Shown here: one piece after another, positions 36,777 to 48,959 of the stretch
Layout of the letters: each line of letters opens with the position of its first letter
Position numbering within the stretch: the first letter of the stretch is position 1
Assembly (NCBI GenBank): GCA_010279815.1
Contig: QEOQ01000378.1
Span: forward strand, 359,168 to 423,167
Direction of reading: 5' to 3'
Origin: Brachionus plicatilis
Taxonomy: Eukaryota; Rotifera; Eurotatoria; Ploima; Brachionidae
Length of the DNA stretch: 64,000 bases
Made by a program: the position numbers and the translations under genes
The notes under the pieces: generated by a model
The model's database searches: none
Told to the model about the DNA's origin: nothing
The model's input: only the letters and a program-made list of their open reading frames with translations

Positions 36777-37079
36777 TTGATGGTAATGGTACAAAAAAAC
36801 ACTCTGGATAAAGTTGTCTTTGATGAGGAACACTGCATTTACAAATGGGGTTATGATTTTAGAAGAAAATACCTTAACATCAGTGAAACATTGACAAGCT
36901 GGTGTAGTGATGTTAAGGTAATAATCGTTACAGGAACAGCAAGCCGGGAATTTAGAATAAGGATAATGGAATTACCTTATTCCATCCATTGAATAAATAA
37001 ATTGGGGATCATTTATTGCAATGGAAGAAAGGATTGTGACACGCTAGCAAGTATGCTTAATCGTTTATGTCCGAAGTAA
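36777..37079 (+). pseudogene. RecQ-like DNA helicase relic
   Basis: Helicase motif II is clear: DKVVFDEEHCIYKWGYDFRR (RecQ consensus DEAHC.S.WGHDFR). It is followed by a motif-III-like VIIVTGTAS. After an in-frame TGA (36990) the same frame continues with the motif-IV-like GIIYCNGRKDCDTLASMLNR, then stops at 37077. In intact RecQ proteins about 150 residues separate these motifs; here about 20 do, so an internal deletion has occurred. Motif I (Walker A) is absent. It may be a retrocopy or a helicase carried by a mobile element. It is non-functional as seen. Confidence 0.65.
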
Positions 37080-37401
37080 AGAATGTAGTAGGATAAAATT
37101 ATGGAAAATTTTGGCCAAAAAGTCAACATTTGTACAGTGTCACATACAAAATGTGATAATTGTACTAACAAAACAAATTAAAATTTTTTTTTTTTTTTAA
37201 ATTAAAATTAGAATTAACCCTTTTTCTAATCTTTAAAGTAAATGTGTAATGACATTTACACTAATATTGGGGAATTTTTTAAGCTTTTTTTAGTGTTTTC
37301 AAAGATAGACTTGTTAATGATGAAGTACAAAAACGTACTTAATGGGAACCTGGATGAGGATACTGATAAAATAAGAAATGTTTGGCAAATATTTTTTGCC
37401 T

Positions 37402-37592
37402 AGTATTCCATTTTCAGCAATTGTTTGGAAGTTGGACGTGATTTTTCAACTAGAGCCTCATTGTTGAACCATTTGGTAGAAAAACACTGTGAAGTTCTAC
37501 CAAATAATGGCCAATTTTTGTCAGATAACTGGAAGGCAGACCCTAAACCTAAAACCCCCTCTACATCTTCTACTGTGATTAAGGTTCTATAA
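37402..37592 (+). other. Possible zinc-finger-like coding fragment
   Basis: A 63-codon frame includes CLEVGRDFSTRASLLNHLVE and then KHC. The spacing suggests a C2H2 finger whose second Cys is replaced. It may belong with the RecQ relic upstream. Weakly supported. Confidence 0.22.
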
Positions 37593-38658
37593 TATTTATG
37601 ATAAAATCTAATGCTTTCAGACTCATAAGACTCATAAAAATTTTTAAAAAAAATCAAATTTGTAAACTCAGGGCTACAATTTTTATATTTAAATTTAAGT
37701 AAAAATACATATAAATTCAAATAAAAACGATGAAATATTTCAAAAAAAATTTCAGTTTACAAAACTTTAATTTTTTATTAATCTTTAGAAAAAAATAAGC
37801 AACGACCGATTGTGACCCTCTATCCCGCTTTTTATTTAAGCTAGTATACAAGAAAAATAATTAACAAAAAAAATGTGGATTAAAAATAGTTCAATTTAAA
37901 TAAAATGAAATTTCTTTGAGTAAAAGAAATTAATAAAAATAATTAAAAATATACTTCTTTTTCTGGACTTAAATCGGAGACAACAATTAAATCTTAAAAA
38001 AAAACGAATCTAAATTCTTTTTACTTAAAAATTTTCTAAATTTAAAAATATTTAATAGTTTTTAAAATGAAAAATATGTGACTTTAATCTCGCTATTTGG
38101 CAATGTGAAATTTTAATACAAAAATTACAGTACAAAAGGTAAAAACTTTAAATTATTTTTTGAACTTAGTTTTTTATTAGTCTTCTAAATTCTGTTGAAT
38201 TGTTGTGACAAAAATGGTTTTGTAAAATTGAAAAATCGAAATTAGCTTTTCATTTTGAAAAAATATTGATTGATATGATTTTTTGAACAACAGACAAAAT
38301 ATGAAAAAACTCAATTATATTTTTTCTAAAAATAAATTTCTAATTTAAGATATTTTATTCAAAAATTAACATCGAAATTTTAGTGACATCTTTAGCGTAT
38401 CAATCGAATAGCGTTACATAAAAAATTGGATTGAATTTGAAAAATTTTTTTAATTAACTTTTTGATATAAGCAATAAAATTCTTTTTTAAAATAAATTAT
38501 CTATTAAATAAATTTGAAAGAATAAAATTTTGATTTTAAATTTCAAGATAATTATTTTTTTTATCAAAAAAAACTTATCTTATTTTAAAATTTCTTCTAT
38601 CTTTTTTTTATTCAATTTTTAAATAACAATAAGAAGCATAATAAAACATTTCGAATTA
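37593..38658. other. AT-rich intergenic upstream of adhesion GPCR B
   Basis: No gene seen. The promoter and leader of GPCR B should lie at the right end. Confidence 0.4.
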
Positions 38659-39406
38659 ATGGCATCTTTCATTTTTTGTTTTGCCTTGTTGGCTCTTTCC
38701 AAAATAGCCTCCACTCTGATTGATGATTTGTATCCTAATAGCCGTATGTCTAATTTTGAAATACTTCAATTAAAGTTTAAATGGAACGCTACTAATAAAT
38801 GTGATTTGACCACTTTATTCAGAGACAACTCAGTTTCATTTGAGTGTATGGAAGTGAAAGACACTCTTCAAATATCCACAGAATACCTTTTTGTATCTTC
38901 AAATGCTTCGGATGAATTTAAGCCTCTTGATTTTTTCTTAGACTTGGACATACTTACGGAAATGAGAGCATCTTTTGATGATCCTGACAGAAACATATTT
39001 TTAGAATGGCATTCACAAAACAATTCATTTATTTTCATAGGTACTAACTGCATTCAAGGCTTTAGCGAAAACAATTGCTCAAATGTTACCGATATTCATC
39101 AATCAAGTCTTTTAATCAAGTTTATTGATGAAAATGACCAAAGTGGCATAATTCTGTCAGAAAATATTGAGATTAAATACTCAAATGGATGGATTAAGGT
39201 AGAAAATTTAGACTATGAACTAGAAGATGCATTTATAAGAGTTTTCAATGAAACTGATATTCTAGTCGATCTGCCACTAACAGATAATGAAGTAAATGTA
39301 GCAGATTTCATTGATTTACCTCAGCAAGACCTGAAAGTGTCTTTGTACGGACTTTTTGATCTTTTAAATTTACTTGACAGAGATGAGATTGCTCTAGTGC
39401 AATTAA
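38659..39406 (+). CDS. GPCR B exon 1: signal peptide and novel N-terminal domain
   Basis: ATG then a hydrophobic leader (FIFCFALLALSKIAS), then KFKWNATNKCDLTTLFRDNS and CMEVKDTLQI in register with A. Donor A|GTAATT; reading on gives an immediate stop. Confidence 0.8.
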
Positions 39407-42400
39407 GTAATTTTTGATTCGAAATTATTTTAAAATATTTTGTTTTTTTATTTTAGATGGCAAAATTTTTACTAATACGAAAAAGCCAGACTCATGGGTC
39501 TATTATGAAACAAATTTTACCAATAGTAAAATAAAACTTGAAACTGGAATAAAAACTTTAGATGAAATTGAAAGTAAGATCATTTATTAGCGTGAGTAAA
39601 AATATTTTGCGTTTTTTTTTTAATAATTATCCTACAAGATCTATTAGTTTTCGATAAATTGGATTTTTTTAACAGAGCAGTTTTGTATTTTTAGAGCTGT
39701 TAAAATTTTACAATTCAAGTCAAGCCATTAAAAATTTTAAGTCTATTCTCATTTTTTTTTAATTTTCCTCTCGGTGAAAAATTCTTGTAGCCATCATCAA
39801 AATGCCACAGAAATAAAAAAAAACTAAGCCAACACTTTGACGTTTAGTAATGATTTTTTTTTATTTATTTGTTCATCTGCAGCTGAAAACCCATAAAAAT
39901 TGTGAAAAACAATACCGGGTGTAAATCATAGTCGTAAATCAGTGACTTAAACGAAATTTGCAAATTAAAATTTATGATCAAATTTCGTTTTTCAAATTTT
40001 ATCAAAAATTTTAAATGCGAAATTTAATTTTAATGCATTTTGTACAATATTTTTTGAAAAACTTAAAAATAAAGTTTGAAATATTGGTCTATTGAAAATT
40101 GTTGTTAAATGATTTTAATTATTAAAAATTTATTGTAAAATATTTAAATGTTAAAAAAATTTTATGATAAAATATTCTAATGTTAAAAGTTAAATAAGGA
40201 TTTTAATGTCAACATATTGTANNNNNNNNNNNNNNNNNNNNNNNNNNNNNNNNNNNNNNNNNNNNNNNNNNNNNNNNNNNNNNNNNNNNNNNNNNNNNNN
40301 NNNNNNNNNNNNNNNNNNNNNNNNNNNNNNNNNNNNNNNNNNNNNNNNNNNNNNNNNNNNNNNNNNNNNNNNNNNNNNNNNNNNNNNNNNNNNNNNNNNN
40401 NNNNNNNNNNNNNNNNNNNNNNNNNNNNNNNNNNNNNNNNNNNNNNNNNNNNNNNNNNNNNNNNNNNNNNNNNNNNNNNNNNNNNNNNNNNNNNNNNNNN
40501 NNNNNNNNNNNNNNNNNNNNNNNNNNNNNNNNNNNNNNNNNNNNNNNNNNNNNNNNNNNNNNNNNNNNNNNNNNNNNNNNNNNNNNNNNNNNNNNNNNNN
40601 NNNNNNNNNNNNNNNNNNNNNNNNNNNNNNNNNNNNNNNNNNNNNNNNNNNNNNNNNNNNNNNNNNNNNNNNNNNNNNNNNNNNNNNNNNNNNNNNNNNN
40701 NNNNNNNNNNNNNNNNNNNNNNNNNNNNNNNNNNNNNNNNNNNNNNNNNNNNNNNNNNNNNNNNNNNNNNNNNNNNNNNNNNNNNNNNNNNNNNNNNNNN
40801 NNNNNNNNNNNNNNNNNNNNNNNNNNNNNNNNNNNNNNNNNNNNNNNNNNNNNNNNNNNNNNNNNNNNNNNNNNNNNNNNNNNNNNNNNNNNNNNNNNNN
40901 NNNNNNNNNNNNNNNNNNNNNNNNNNNNNNNNNNNNNNNNNNNNNNNNNNNNNNNNNNNNNNNNNNNNNNNNNNNNNNNNNNNNNNNNNNNNNNNNNNNN
41001 NNNNNNNNNNNNNNNNNNNNNNNNNNNNNNNNNNNNNNNNNNNNNNNNNNNNNNNNNNNNNNNNNNNNNNNNNNNNNNNNNNNNNNNNNNNNNNNNNNNN
41101 NNNNNNNNNNNNNNNNNNNNNNNNNNNNNNNNNNNNNNNNNNNNNAATAAATAAATATTTTATGGGTGAACGGGGTGACAACTTATAAATTAGCTTAGAA
41201 AATTGTTAATTTTCTAAAGGCATTGGGATTTTTTTTCTAAAAATAAGTATATATGTTATATTATCTTTTTTTTTTCTCGGTATTTTAATTCAAAATCTTG
41301 ATGAGTGTATGTAGATTTTTCGGCTAAACCATCTTTCCCGTGCTAAAACTCTTTCAGATTAAAATAAAATAAAATAAAATAGAATAAAACAATTAAAATT
41401 TTAAAGTAATTTAAAAAACTAAATTTCTGACTTCCTTTTTGACTTTTATTTCGGACAAACTCTGATTGCATAAAAGTAAATTAATATATAGTTTGAAAAA
41501 GTGAAAAACTGTCAATAAAATTTAATGAATCACTGTATCAATCACATAATTAATTTTTTAATTATTTAAAAAAATTCAAAAGTCTCTAATCAAATTTTTG
41601 AGCTTACTAAGATAGATTTATAAATTTGGAAAAATTTGATTTTTAGAGAATTTAAAAGTTTAAAAATAGACAAAAAAAATAAGAAATATGCTAGAGCATA
41701 ACTGAACCATGGTATTGGTTTTTACACAGTGCCAATTTAAATAAAGATTTTATCGAAAACTAGACACCCTTTTAATCTCTATTTTACTACTTCTTTATTA
41801 AAAAATAAACGCAAATTTTTTAAATTATTCTAATATTGTTAAAGAATTTCATTTTTGATAATTTTTTAAAAAACTTAGTCATCTATAAAAAATTAAATTT
41901 AACACAATAATCAATCTATAACCCTAGAATTTGAAAAAACATCAGATTTCGTCACAAAATTGCATACAACTGGTAAATTTATAAAATTTTTAATTTTGAA
42001 ATTTTAAATTATTGTCTTTGAAAATTTCAAAGAAAAAATCTTCAATTTGTCATCTCAATTTCAAACATTATTGACGACACCTATAACAACCAGCGAGATA
42101 GGTTTAATTTTTCAACAAAAATATTATTTTCTCCTTTAAAGCTAAATAATTATTATGAAGAATATATAAAAATTGATGAAATCAATCGAAAATCTGCCAA
42201 CACCATTGAAGTATCATGGACTTCTCTCTTACCAAAAGCCAACTATATCCTAAATTGTTCAAAAAAAGCAGCTGAAGTTCAAATTCACTTTCCTCAAGGC
42301 GTTTCCAAAGGTCAATGCTCTTTTAACTCAACTCTATCTGGTCATTTAATAAAAGTAAACTTGTTGGCAATAAATTTCAACTTGACTTATGAATCTTCTG

Positions 42401-45400
42401 AAAGTTCAATTTTTATAAGTGAGAAATTTTTTTTAAAATTAATTTTCTATAATTTTAAACCAAGACCCAGACCCTGTCAAAAAAATTTTTGTCAATAAAA
42501 CAACAGCTTACTCGGCTAAATTGTCATGGACTCCCCCAGATGGTCAATATGACGGCTTTATTTTAAACTTAATAGGCCCGTCATCTTCCATTTTAAGCCT
42601 AGGACCGACCGATCTCAGTCAGAATATTAATTATCTTTTGAGCAACAGCATCTACACAGCTTCTATATCTGTTCGAAGCAACAATTTAAAATCTAATAGA
42701 ACAGAGATTGAGTTTAAAACTAATAAAACAGAAACAATATATGAATTGGAAATAGAAGAATTGGATGAAATAATACCATTGATGCCAAGTGAATCGTTGA
42801 TTGAACTGGCTGATGTAACTATTGATAAATTCCAGACTAATAATTTTTCATTGACAAAACAGACTTTGAACAAAAGTTCGAAGATTATTCAAATAATAGC
42901 TGAAACAAGTGAAAACTCGGCAGTAATTTTGAAAATGTTGGACTTTTCGGACACTACATTCAATCAATCGGATGAGTATTATGAAAATGATTTTGAACTG
43001 TCTGGTCGATTGAGCATGAGTTTGGAAAAGTTGGCTAGCAAAGTTGATGTCAGCAATTTCTCAAATAATAACTTTGCTTCAAATTATACCAATTTTTATC
43101 TAAAAACTAAGAATATTTTGAAAAGTTTTACTTTGTCAGATCTTGCGTTTAATATAAGTAAAAAATGACTAAATAAAAATAATTTTATTTCTTTTTTTGT
43201 TTAAGATGGAACAAACAATTACAGCAATTTTGATGATGCATATTTTGAATCTAACAATTTAAAGTATGACGTCTATTTTAACAAAGATTTGATAGAGGAT
43301 CTCTTATCAAAAAACACAACGCCTCGCTTGTCATTCATAGCTTACAATTCACAAAAATTTTTCAAGAGCTCCAAAGTATCAGAATTGTACCAGCTAGAAG
43401 ATTGTATCAAGCAAACATTTTTGACTTTTAATGTTCTGTCAGCTTCAACTTTGCAGTATTTGCCTCCCACAAACGATCTGGTCAACATAATATTCCCGAA
43501 ACAACAAGTAATTTTGTTTTATCCTTTTCTTTCTGTTTCAAATTGGGCTAATTGGTAGCGTTACAAAAAAAAATTAATAAGAAATTAAACTTTTTATTTG
43601 AGAAAACTTAATTTTATAATATAAAAACATATTATCTCTTTAATTTAAAAAGTTTTAACAAGAGGATTTAACTATGGCTTGGGTTTTTGGCCTTCAATTA
43701 CATTTGCCTTTAAAATTTTCCCAAAATTGTTCGATGAGTTATTCTTTTGAAGTGAAGTAGACTTAAAAATTAAAAATGAAAAAAATTATCACATGAACCA
43801 ATTTTGAAAAAAATTGGAAGCTTCCGATAGTCATGAATTTGAAAATTATTATCAAGATTTTTTTGAAAGATTTTATTAAAATATATATGTTTCGGTAAAC
43901 CTGAATTGCATAACAAAACACCTTATTTGCAATTAAATTTTTTCCTATTAATTATTTTAAAATTATTGAAATTATAATAAATTTTTTAAATTAATTATGG
44001 TAGTTTTTTTTGGAAATTATGATTTATGAAATAAAAATAAATCAGTAAAAAAACAAAATTTGAATAAAGATGAAAAAAATAATTATCAATTAGTCGATAG
44101 TGATTCTTTTTACTTCATATTCGATTTATTTTTGATATCATTTTTTCTTACAAATATTCAGTAACACAAAATAAAGAAAAAAATCACATATTTTGATGAA
44201 AAAATTAAAAATATATTAGAATGTTGGGCACAAAATTGTTTTATATAAAAAACAAAAAATTATAAATATATATTATTTCAACAGATATTAAAATTTTAAG
44301 TTCTTATGATACTTTTTCTTTAAAAATAAGTCAATTTCATAGCAAATTAATTGGATGTACAAAAATCGGTGGTTGGGCGTGGCACTCGATTTTTGGGGGT
44401 TTTTACGAGTTTTTAGGGTTTTTTAAGAGAAATATACAGTAAAAGGAAATTTTAACTTTAGAATTGGATAGATTAGCTAATGAGGTGTCGGAAAAGGTGC
44501 CACTTGGTTAATGGGACGGCTAATTATTCATTGAGCCGCCTAATTCACACGAAAGAACGGCAAATATTGCATAGGAACGGCAAATTCAATGGGTGGACCG
44601 GTTATTTTAATTAATTAATTTTAATTAAATCGTCAGCGATCGCTGTTGGTTCCGAAAAAGAAAAGTAGCACCTTTTCCGAAACCTCATTAGCTAATCTAT
44701 CCAATTCTGAAGTTAAAATTTCCTTTTACTGTATATTTCTCTTAAAAACCCCTAAAAACTCGTAAAAACCCCGAAAAATCGAGTGCCACGCCCAACCCAC
44801 CGACTTTTGATCAAAACAAAGTTTATATTCGTGATCAGCATGGTCGAATACCCCCCAAATAAATCGAAAAGAAAAAGATTTTGATAAAATTTTGATTAAA
44901 TTTTCAATAAACTTTATTTTTTTCAATTTTTTTAAAAATGCCTCATTTTGAACACTTTTTTTAAGAGAAATAAAAGAGAAAATAAAAAAAGTGGTCTTAA
45001 TATTTTGTTCAGAATTTTCTCTAGTTCCAGAATCTGTATAAAAAAGTAGGGGTCGGGGGGTAAACCGCGGACTAGATACAAAAATAGTGAAAAAATACCA
45101 TTTTTTTACCATTTTTTGCCAAAATATTGATCTATTGGTAAAATAAAAGGTTAAATTAATACACCATTTTGTAGATGAGACTGTTTGCTTTCAGAATATA
45201 TACATATTAATTAGGTTTTGTCTATTAGACCATGAGATATTTTAGCTTAAAGGTAACTAATTTTTTTTTTTTATCTTTGAGGGGGGTGGGATCAAAATTT
45301 ACAATACCTAAAAAATCATTATTTCAAGGCTTTCAAGTATGCAGATTAATATTTTAAAGTCGGTTTGCTGAAATTCAGATAGTGCTGTAGTTTTGCTACG

Positions 45401-48233
45401 CCCGAACCTTATATCTATCTAAGAAACAGAAGATGTTCTAAAACAAATTCTTGAAAAACTGAACGCTTAATTTTTTGTTACTCTCTAAATTAGTTATTCC
45501 CTTTTAATTAATTTTTCTATTTATTCTAGCACCTCTATATAAGCAATTTTTTTTTCTTTCATTTCTATATGCCATATCTTTTAGATAAAGCATTTTTTTG
45601 AAGTCCATTTTTCAACATTATTGAAAAGATTTTTTATTTTTTTTTAAATTTATTTATTAGATAGAAGAAAAGTGTTCGACAGTTAATTACACTTTTAAAT
45701 GTGTATTCTGGGACTACACTCTAAACAATTGGAGTCCAGAAGGATGCAACTATAAAGGTCTTGAAAAAAATGGGAAAATAATTCACAAATGCAACTGTAG
45801 TCATTTGTCTCACTTTGCGATTTTATTTCTTCCTCAAGGCTTCAGATTTCCACTAGCCGTGGAACAAACTTTAATTTATGTTTCAATATGTGGTATTTGC
45901 TTGTCAATTTTTGGATTAACAATTACAATCGGTTTCGATATTCTAATGTAATTTAACAATTTTTCAAAATTTGTTTAGATAAATCTTTTTGACTTTTTTT
46001 TAAAGAAAAATTTTGCCATCAAGATTTCATAGAAAAATCAAAAGTCCTGGATTAGAAAACGAAAAAAAGATTGGCAAAAATTATCTAATTTTGTTTCGTT
46101 TATGGTGTTTAACTTTGTTAGTAATGAATGTTATCTATTTGCTTTTTAGTTTTACTAAACATGAATTCGACTTGTATCCGTTTAGAAAAGAATTGGACTC
46201 TAAACTTAGCAAATGTATCGCAGTTGGAGCATTGTTTCACTTTTTTTTGCTCAGTTCATTTTGTTTTTCAGCATCAATTTCTTATATCCAATTTTTAATT
46301 GCTAAAAATGTTTTCAAAACTTACAGATACTTAATTATCAAATCACTTTTACCATCAGTCATAGTTCCAACTTCTATTGTAATTGGTGTGATTTTGTTCA
46401 ACAAAAATGCCTATATTCGATCAGATGGATAGTAAGTATCTTCAATATTGAAATTTTAATTGATATCTTAGAGCCAAAATTCGCAGAGTAAAAAAAGGAG
46501 ATCTTTTGTTTTTTTTATTATAAATTGAAAAAATTACAAATTTAAATTAGTTATTTACAAAAATAACTTTTTATAAAAAACAAAAGTAAGACCGAGAATA
46601 AAAAAAATAATTATTTTTTACAATAATTATTTGAACCATTCTTAGTCGGCCCAATTGTCCATGAAATTTTTTGCATCTCCAAGGACTGTACCAGTTTTCT
46701 GCATATTTTATTGAAGATTTACAGAATATTTGAATTTAAAGTTTAAACTAATCGTAAAAAATTTTAAAGTTTTCAATTATTTTAAAATTCCATTTTTAAA
46801 AATTATTTTTCAACCATTTTTTTATGTATTTTTATGTGTAGATAAAAATATTAAATAATTTTTAAGATAAATTTTGAATTTAACTAAATTTGACTCTTGA
46901 AGGATTAAATAAATTTTTTTTTCTGGAGAATTTACGAAAAATTTACTGTTAAATTTTGATAATTTTTGCTCAATGTTATAGTTTTTAGTTAAATGAACAG
47001 AATCGAGAAAAAAATGTAAAATTGACACCGGTCATAATGGTGTTAATTCAAGAAAATGCTTATAAATTAGAATTCTTTATAGCGTGGCATTATTTAAAAA
47101 AATTTAAGAGAGGAACAAGTTATAAATCTTATTTAAAAGTCTACTAAAACTACTACCTCAATTGATATATGAAGGCTTAATGTATTAATTGTTAGTAAAT
47201 GTAATGTACTAGAGTGATCAGTAAAAAACAGTTCCATTAACGATTCATTTAGAAATTACCTTATAATCATCGTATGTAAATTTTTTTTTTCAATCCATTT
47301 TACTTTTGGAATCTTTTGTGATTTTTATGAGGGTTTTAGACAGAATTTTATTTATTTTGATTTATCTTCAAGGGATTATTTTACTATAATTTTAAGTAAA
47401 TCTCTTAATTTTTTTAGTAGTTTGTTTATTAATTATTTGATTGAATTAACGCCAAATTTTATGCTGGTAAAAATTTTAGAATTGTAGGAAAAAATATTAA
47501 TTATAGATTCTTCTATTTCTTTTTAAAAATTTTATTCCTGAAACAATATTTAATTTTTAATCTTAAACTATTTTTAATTGATTAACTAATAAATAGTAAT
47601 AATATTTGATTTGTACTTTTGTGCATCAAATGACTAAACTTTTATTCAAAATATTTCGGATATGATAGATTTAATTTTTATTTCTTTTTTATTAATTAGT
47701 AACGATTAAATTTTGAAAAATTATTAACAAAAAAATAAAATTTTTTATTAATTTAAGCTGTTGGTTGAATGGATTATATCAAATTTTTGCTTTTGCAATT
47801 CCTTGTTTTATAATTATCATTTTAAATATTTTGATATTTTTCATGATATTTAAAAATTTGATAGAAACGATTAACAATCGAAGAAAATACACAAATATTA
47901 GGAATGAAAACGAGTTAAATTCCATGAAAAGAGAATTAATATTTGTTGTATCATGTTTTGTAACAACGCGTAAGCTTAATTTCGATAATTTTCTCTTATA
48001 ATTTTTAATTTAAAAAAAAAGAGCTCACGTGGCTGATTGGAATTGCAGTCATTGTGCCATCACTCCAGTGGGTGCATTATTTGGCTGCTTTTCTTTTTTG
48101 TGGCTTAAATGCTACACAAGGTGTTCACATATTTATAGTTTATATAGTAATTTCTAAAGAAAGAAGATCAAGAATATCAGCAAAATTAAAATATGGGATA
48201 GAAAATATCAAAATGACTTTGCAGAGACGCTAA
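38659..48233 (+). CDS. Adhesion G protein-coupled receptor B (9 exons, about 1,084 aa)
   Basis: Tandem paralogue of receptor A, with the same domain order: signal peptide, unnamed N-terminal domain, FN3-like segments, GAIN, GPS, seven helices, short tail. The model is 38659-39406, 39457-39573, 42161-42418, 42465-43157, 43206-43507, 45661-45947, 46006-46431, 47758-47969, 48022-48233. Phases match A at every shared junction and the total is 3,255 bases with one open frame. The GPS reads CVFWDY, EGC and HKCNCSHLSHFAIL. All nine exons are intact, so both copies look functional. A 924-base assembly gap lies in the 2.6-kb intron after exon 2. AATAAA lies at about 48261. The ligand and coupling are unknown. 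Confidence 0.82.
39457..39573 (+). CDS. GPCR B exon 2
   Basis: 117 bases, phase 1-1, between ttttattttag and GTAAGA. It encodes NGKIFTNTKKPDSWVYYETN and ends KTLDEIE. It can be skipped without changing frame. Confidence 0.65.
40222..41145. other. Assembly gap (924 N)
   Basis: A run of N within the intron between exons 2 and 3 of GPCR B. The splice phases on either side already match, so no hidden exon is required. Confidence 0.99.
42161..42418 (+). CDS. GPCR B exon 3: fibronectin-III-like segment
   Basis: Chosen acceptor attatgaag at 42160 gives phase 1 and aligns YIKIDEI...EVSWTSLLPK with A's YVEIYEI...VVKWTTPL. The open frame extends further left, but those starts break the phase. Confidence 0.65.
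42465..43157 (+). CDS. GPCR B exon 4: FN3-like domain and GAIN helical part
   Basis: Starts with PDPVKKIFVNKTTAYSAKLS, then WTPPDGQYDGF, then a helical glycosylation-rich region. It is 693 bp, exactly as in A. Acceptor ccaag; donor ATAA|GTAAAA. Confidence 0.75.
43206..43507 (+). CDS. GPCR B exon 5: GAIN subdomain B
   Basis: It encodes LKYDVYFNKDLIEDLL, TPRLSFIAYNSQKFFKSSK and LVNIIFPKQQ before the donor CAA|GTAATT. Confidence 0.8.
44361..44809. mobile_element. Foldback element (449 bp) in GPCR B intron
   Basis: About 145-bp arms pair from aaaatcggtggttgggcgtg on the left to cacgcccaacccaccgactt on the right, including aagagaaatatacagtaaaa and its complement. The centre holds repeated acggcaaat/ggacggc words. 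No clear target duplication. The minus-strand frame across it is not a gene. Confidence 0.8.
45661..45947 (+). CDS. GPCR B exon 6: GPS motif and membrane helix 1
   Basis: KCSTVNYTFKCVFWDYTLNN, EGCNYKGLEK and HKCNCSHLSHFAILFLP, then helix 1 (TLIYVSICGICLSIFGLTIT). Acceptor tttattag; donor AT|GTAATT. Confidence 0.85.
46006..46431 (+). CDS. GPCR B exon 7: helices 2-4
   Basis: LPSRFHRKIK, then three hydrophobic helices with a single Cys at the start of helix 3 (KCIAVGALFHFFLL). Ends GGATA|GTAAGT, phase 2, as in A. Confidence 0.8.
47758..47969 (+). CDS. GPCR B exon 8: CWL loop and helix 5
   Basis: YCWLNGLYQIFAFAIPCFII, then a basic loop and SMKRELIFVVSCFVTT. Ends C|GTAAGC. Confidence 0.75.
48022..48233 (+). 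CDS. GPCR B exon 9: helices 6-7 and tail
   Basis: LTWLIGIAVIVPSLQWVHYL then CGLNATQGVHIFIVYIVIS, the canonical helix 6 W..G and helix 7 N..QG..IF. A basic tail ends LQRR and TAA. Confidence 0.8.
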
Positions 48234-48269
48234 CAACAAATTTTATCAAGCGGAAACAAGAATAAAAAA

Positions 48270-48959
48270 AAATTGAATTAATTTTTTTATAAATATTTTT
48301 CATATATTTATAAATTGTTGTTTTTGGTCGACCTTTTTTTCTATTTGATTAAATTGTCCTTGTCGTAATCTCAAAAAAGTTTTTCAAGAGATATGATTAA
48401 GAAATTCTCTCATGTGAAAAAATTAGTTCTGCAGAGATTCGAATCTGATTGTAATTAGAAAATGGGAGAAATTTCTAGTATTTTTATTTTTAAATTTTAT
48501 TTATGAACCAAAATAGAGTCTAACAAGATACAGCTAATTGATTTGGGTTTTTGTTAATTTTACGGATTTTCGCGAAAAATTACATATGTAAAAATAACGT
48601 TATAACAAAAATGTCAAAAAAATGCCATTTTTTAGGACATTTTAAATTTTTTTCAGTAAATTAAATAATTTTAGAAAAATACAGAATCGATTTTACGTAA
48701 ATTTACGTATTGGTTTCTTTGTTGATCAGCAAGGTGTAAATGTGCATGAAGAGTTTAATTATACGCATTTATATCAAAAAAGTCCATATCAAGATTTTTG
48801 TGATTTTTTTTTCGAAAAAACGAGTCTTTTTTGATTGGATGATAAAAAAAGAAGATTGCAATTTTTTTTAATTTTTTATTGATATAATAAAATAACGATT
48901 AACACAAAAAAAATAAAATAAGGATTAACACAAAAGAAACAAAAGAAACCGAGATCGAA
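48270..48959. other. AT-rich intergenic
   Basis: No gene seen. A patch near 48690 (ttttacgtaaatttacgta) resembles 10745-10765 (ttacgtaattttacgtaaa), possibly shared repeat ends. Confidence 0.35.

Noticed and set aside
40183..41188. Long frames across the N run
   Set aside because: They consist of unknown residues only.
42022..42160. Extending receptor B exon 3 leftwards along its open frame
   Set aside because: Other acceptors in that stretch either give the wrong phase for joining exon 2 or break the alignment to receptor A; the acceptor at 42160 fits both.
44726..45112. 128-codon minus-strand frame in receptor B intron
   Set aside because: It crosses the right arm of a foldback element and low-complexity A/T sequence; composition is not protein-like.
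48430..48460. Possible tRNA B-box (attcgaatct)
   Set aside because: No A-box, acceptor stem or anticodon arm can be folded around it.
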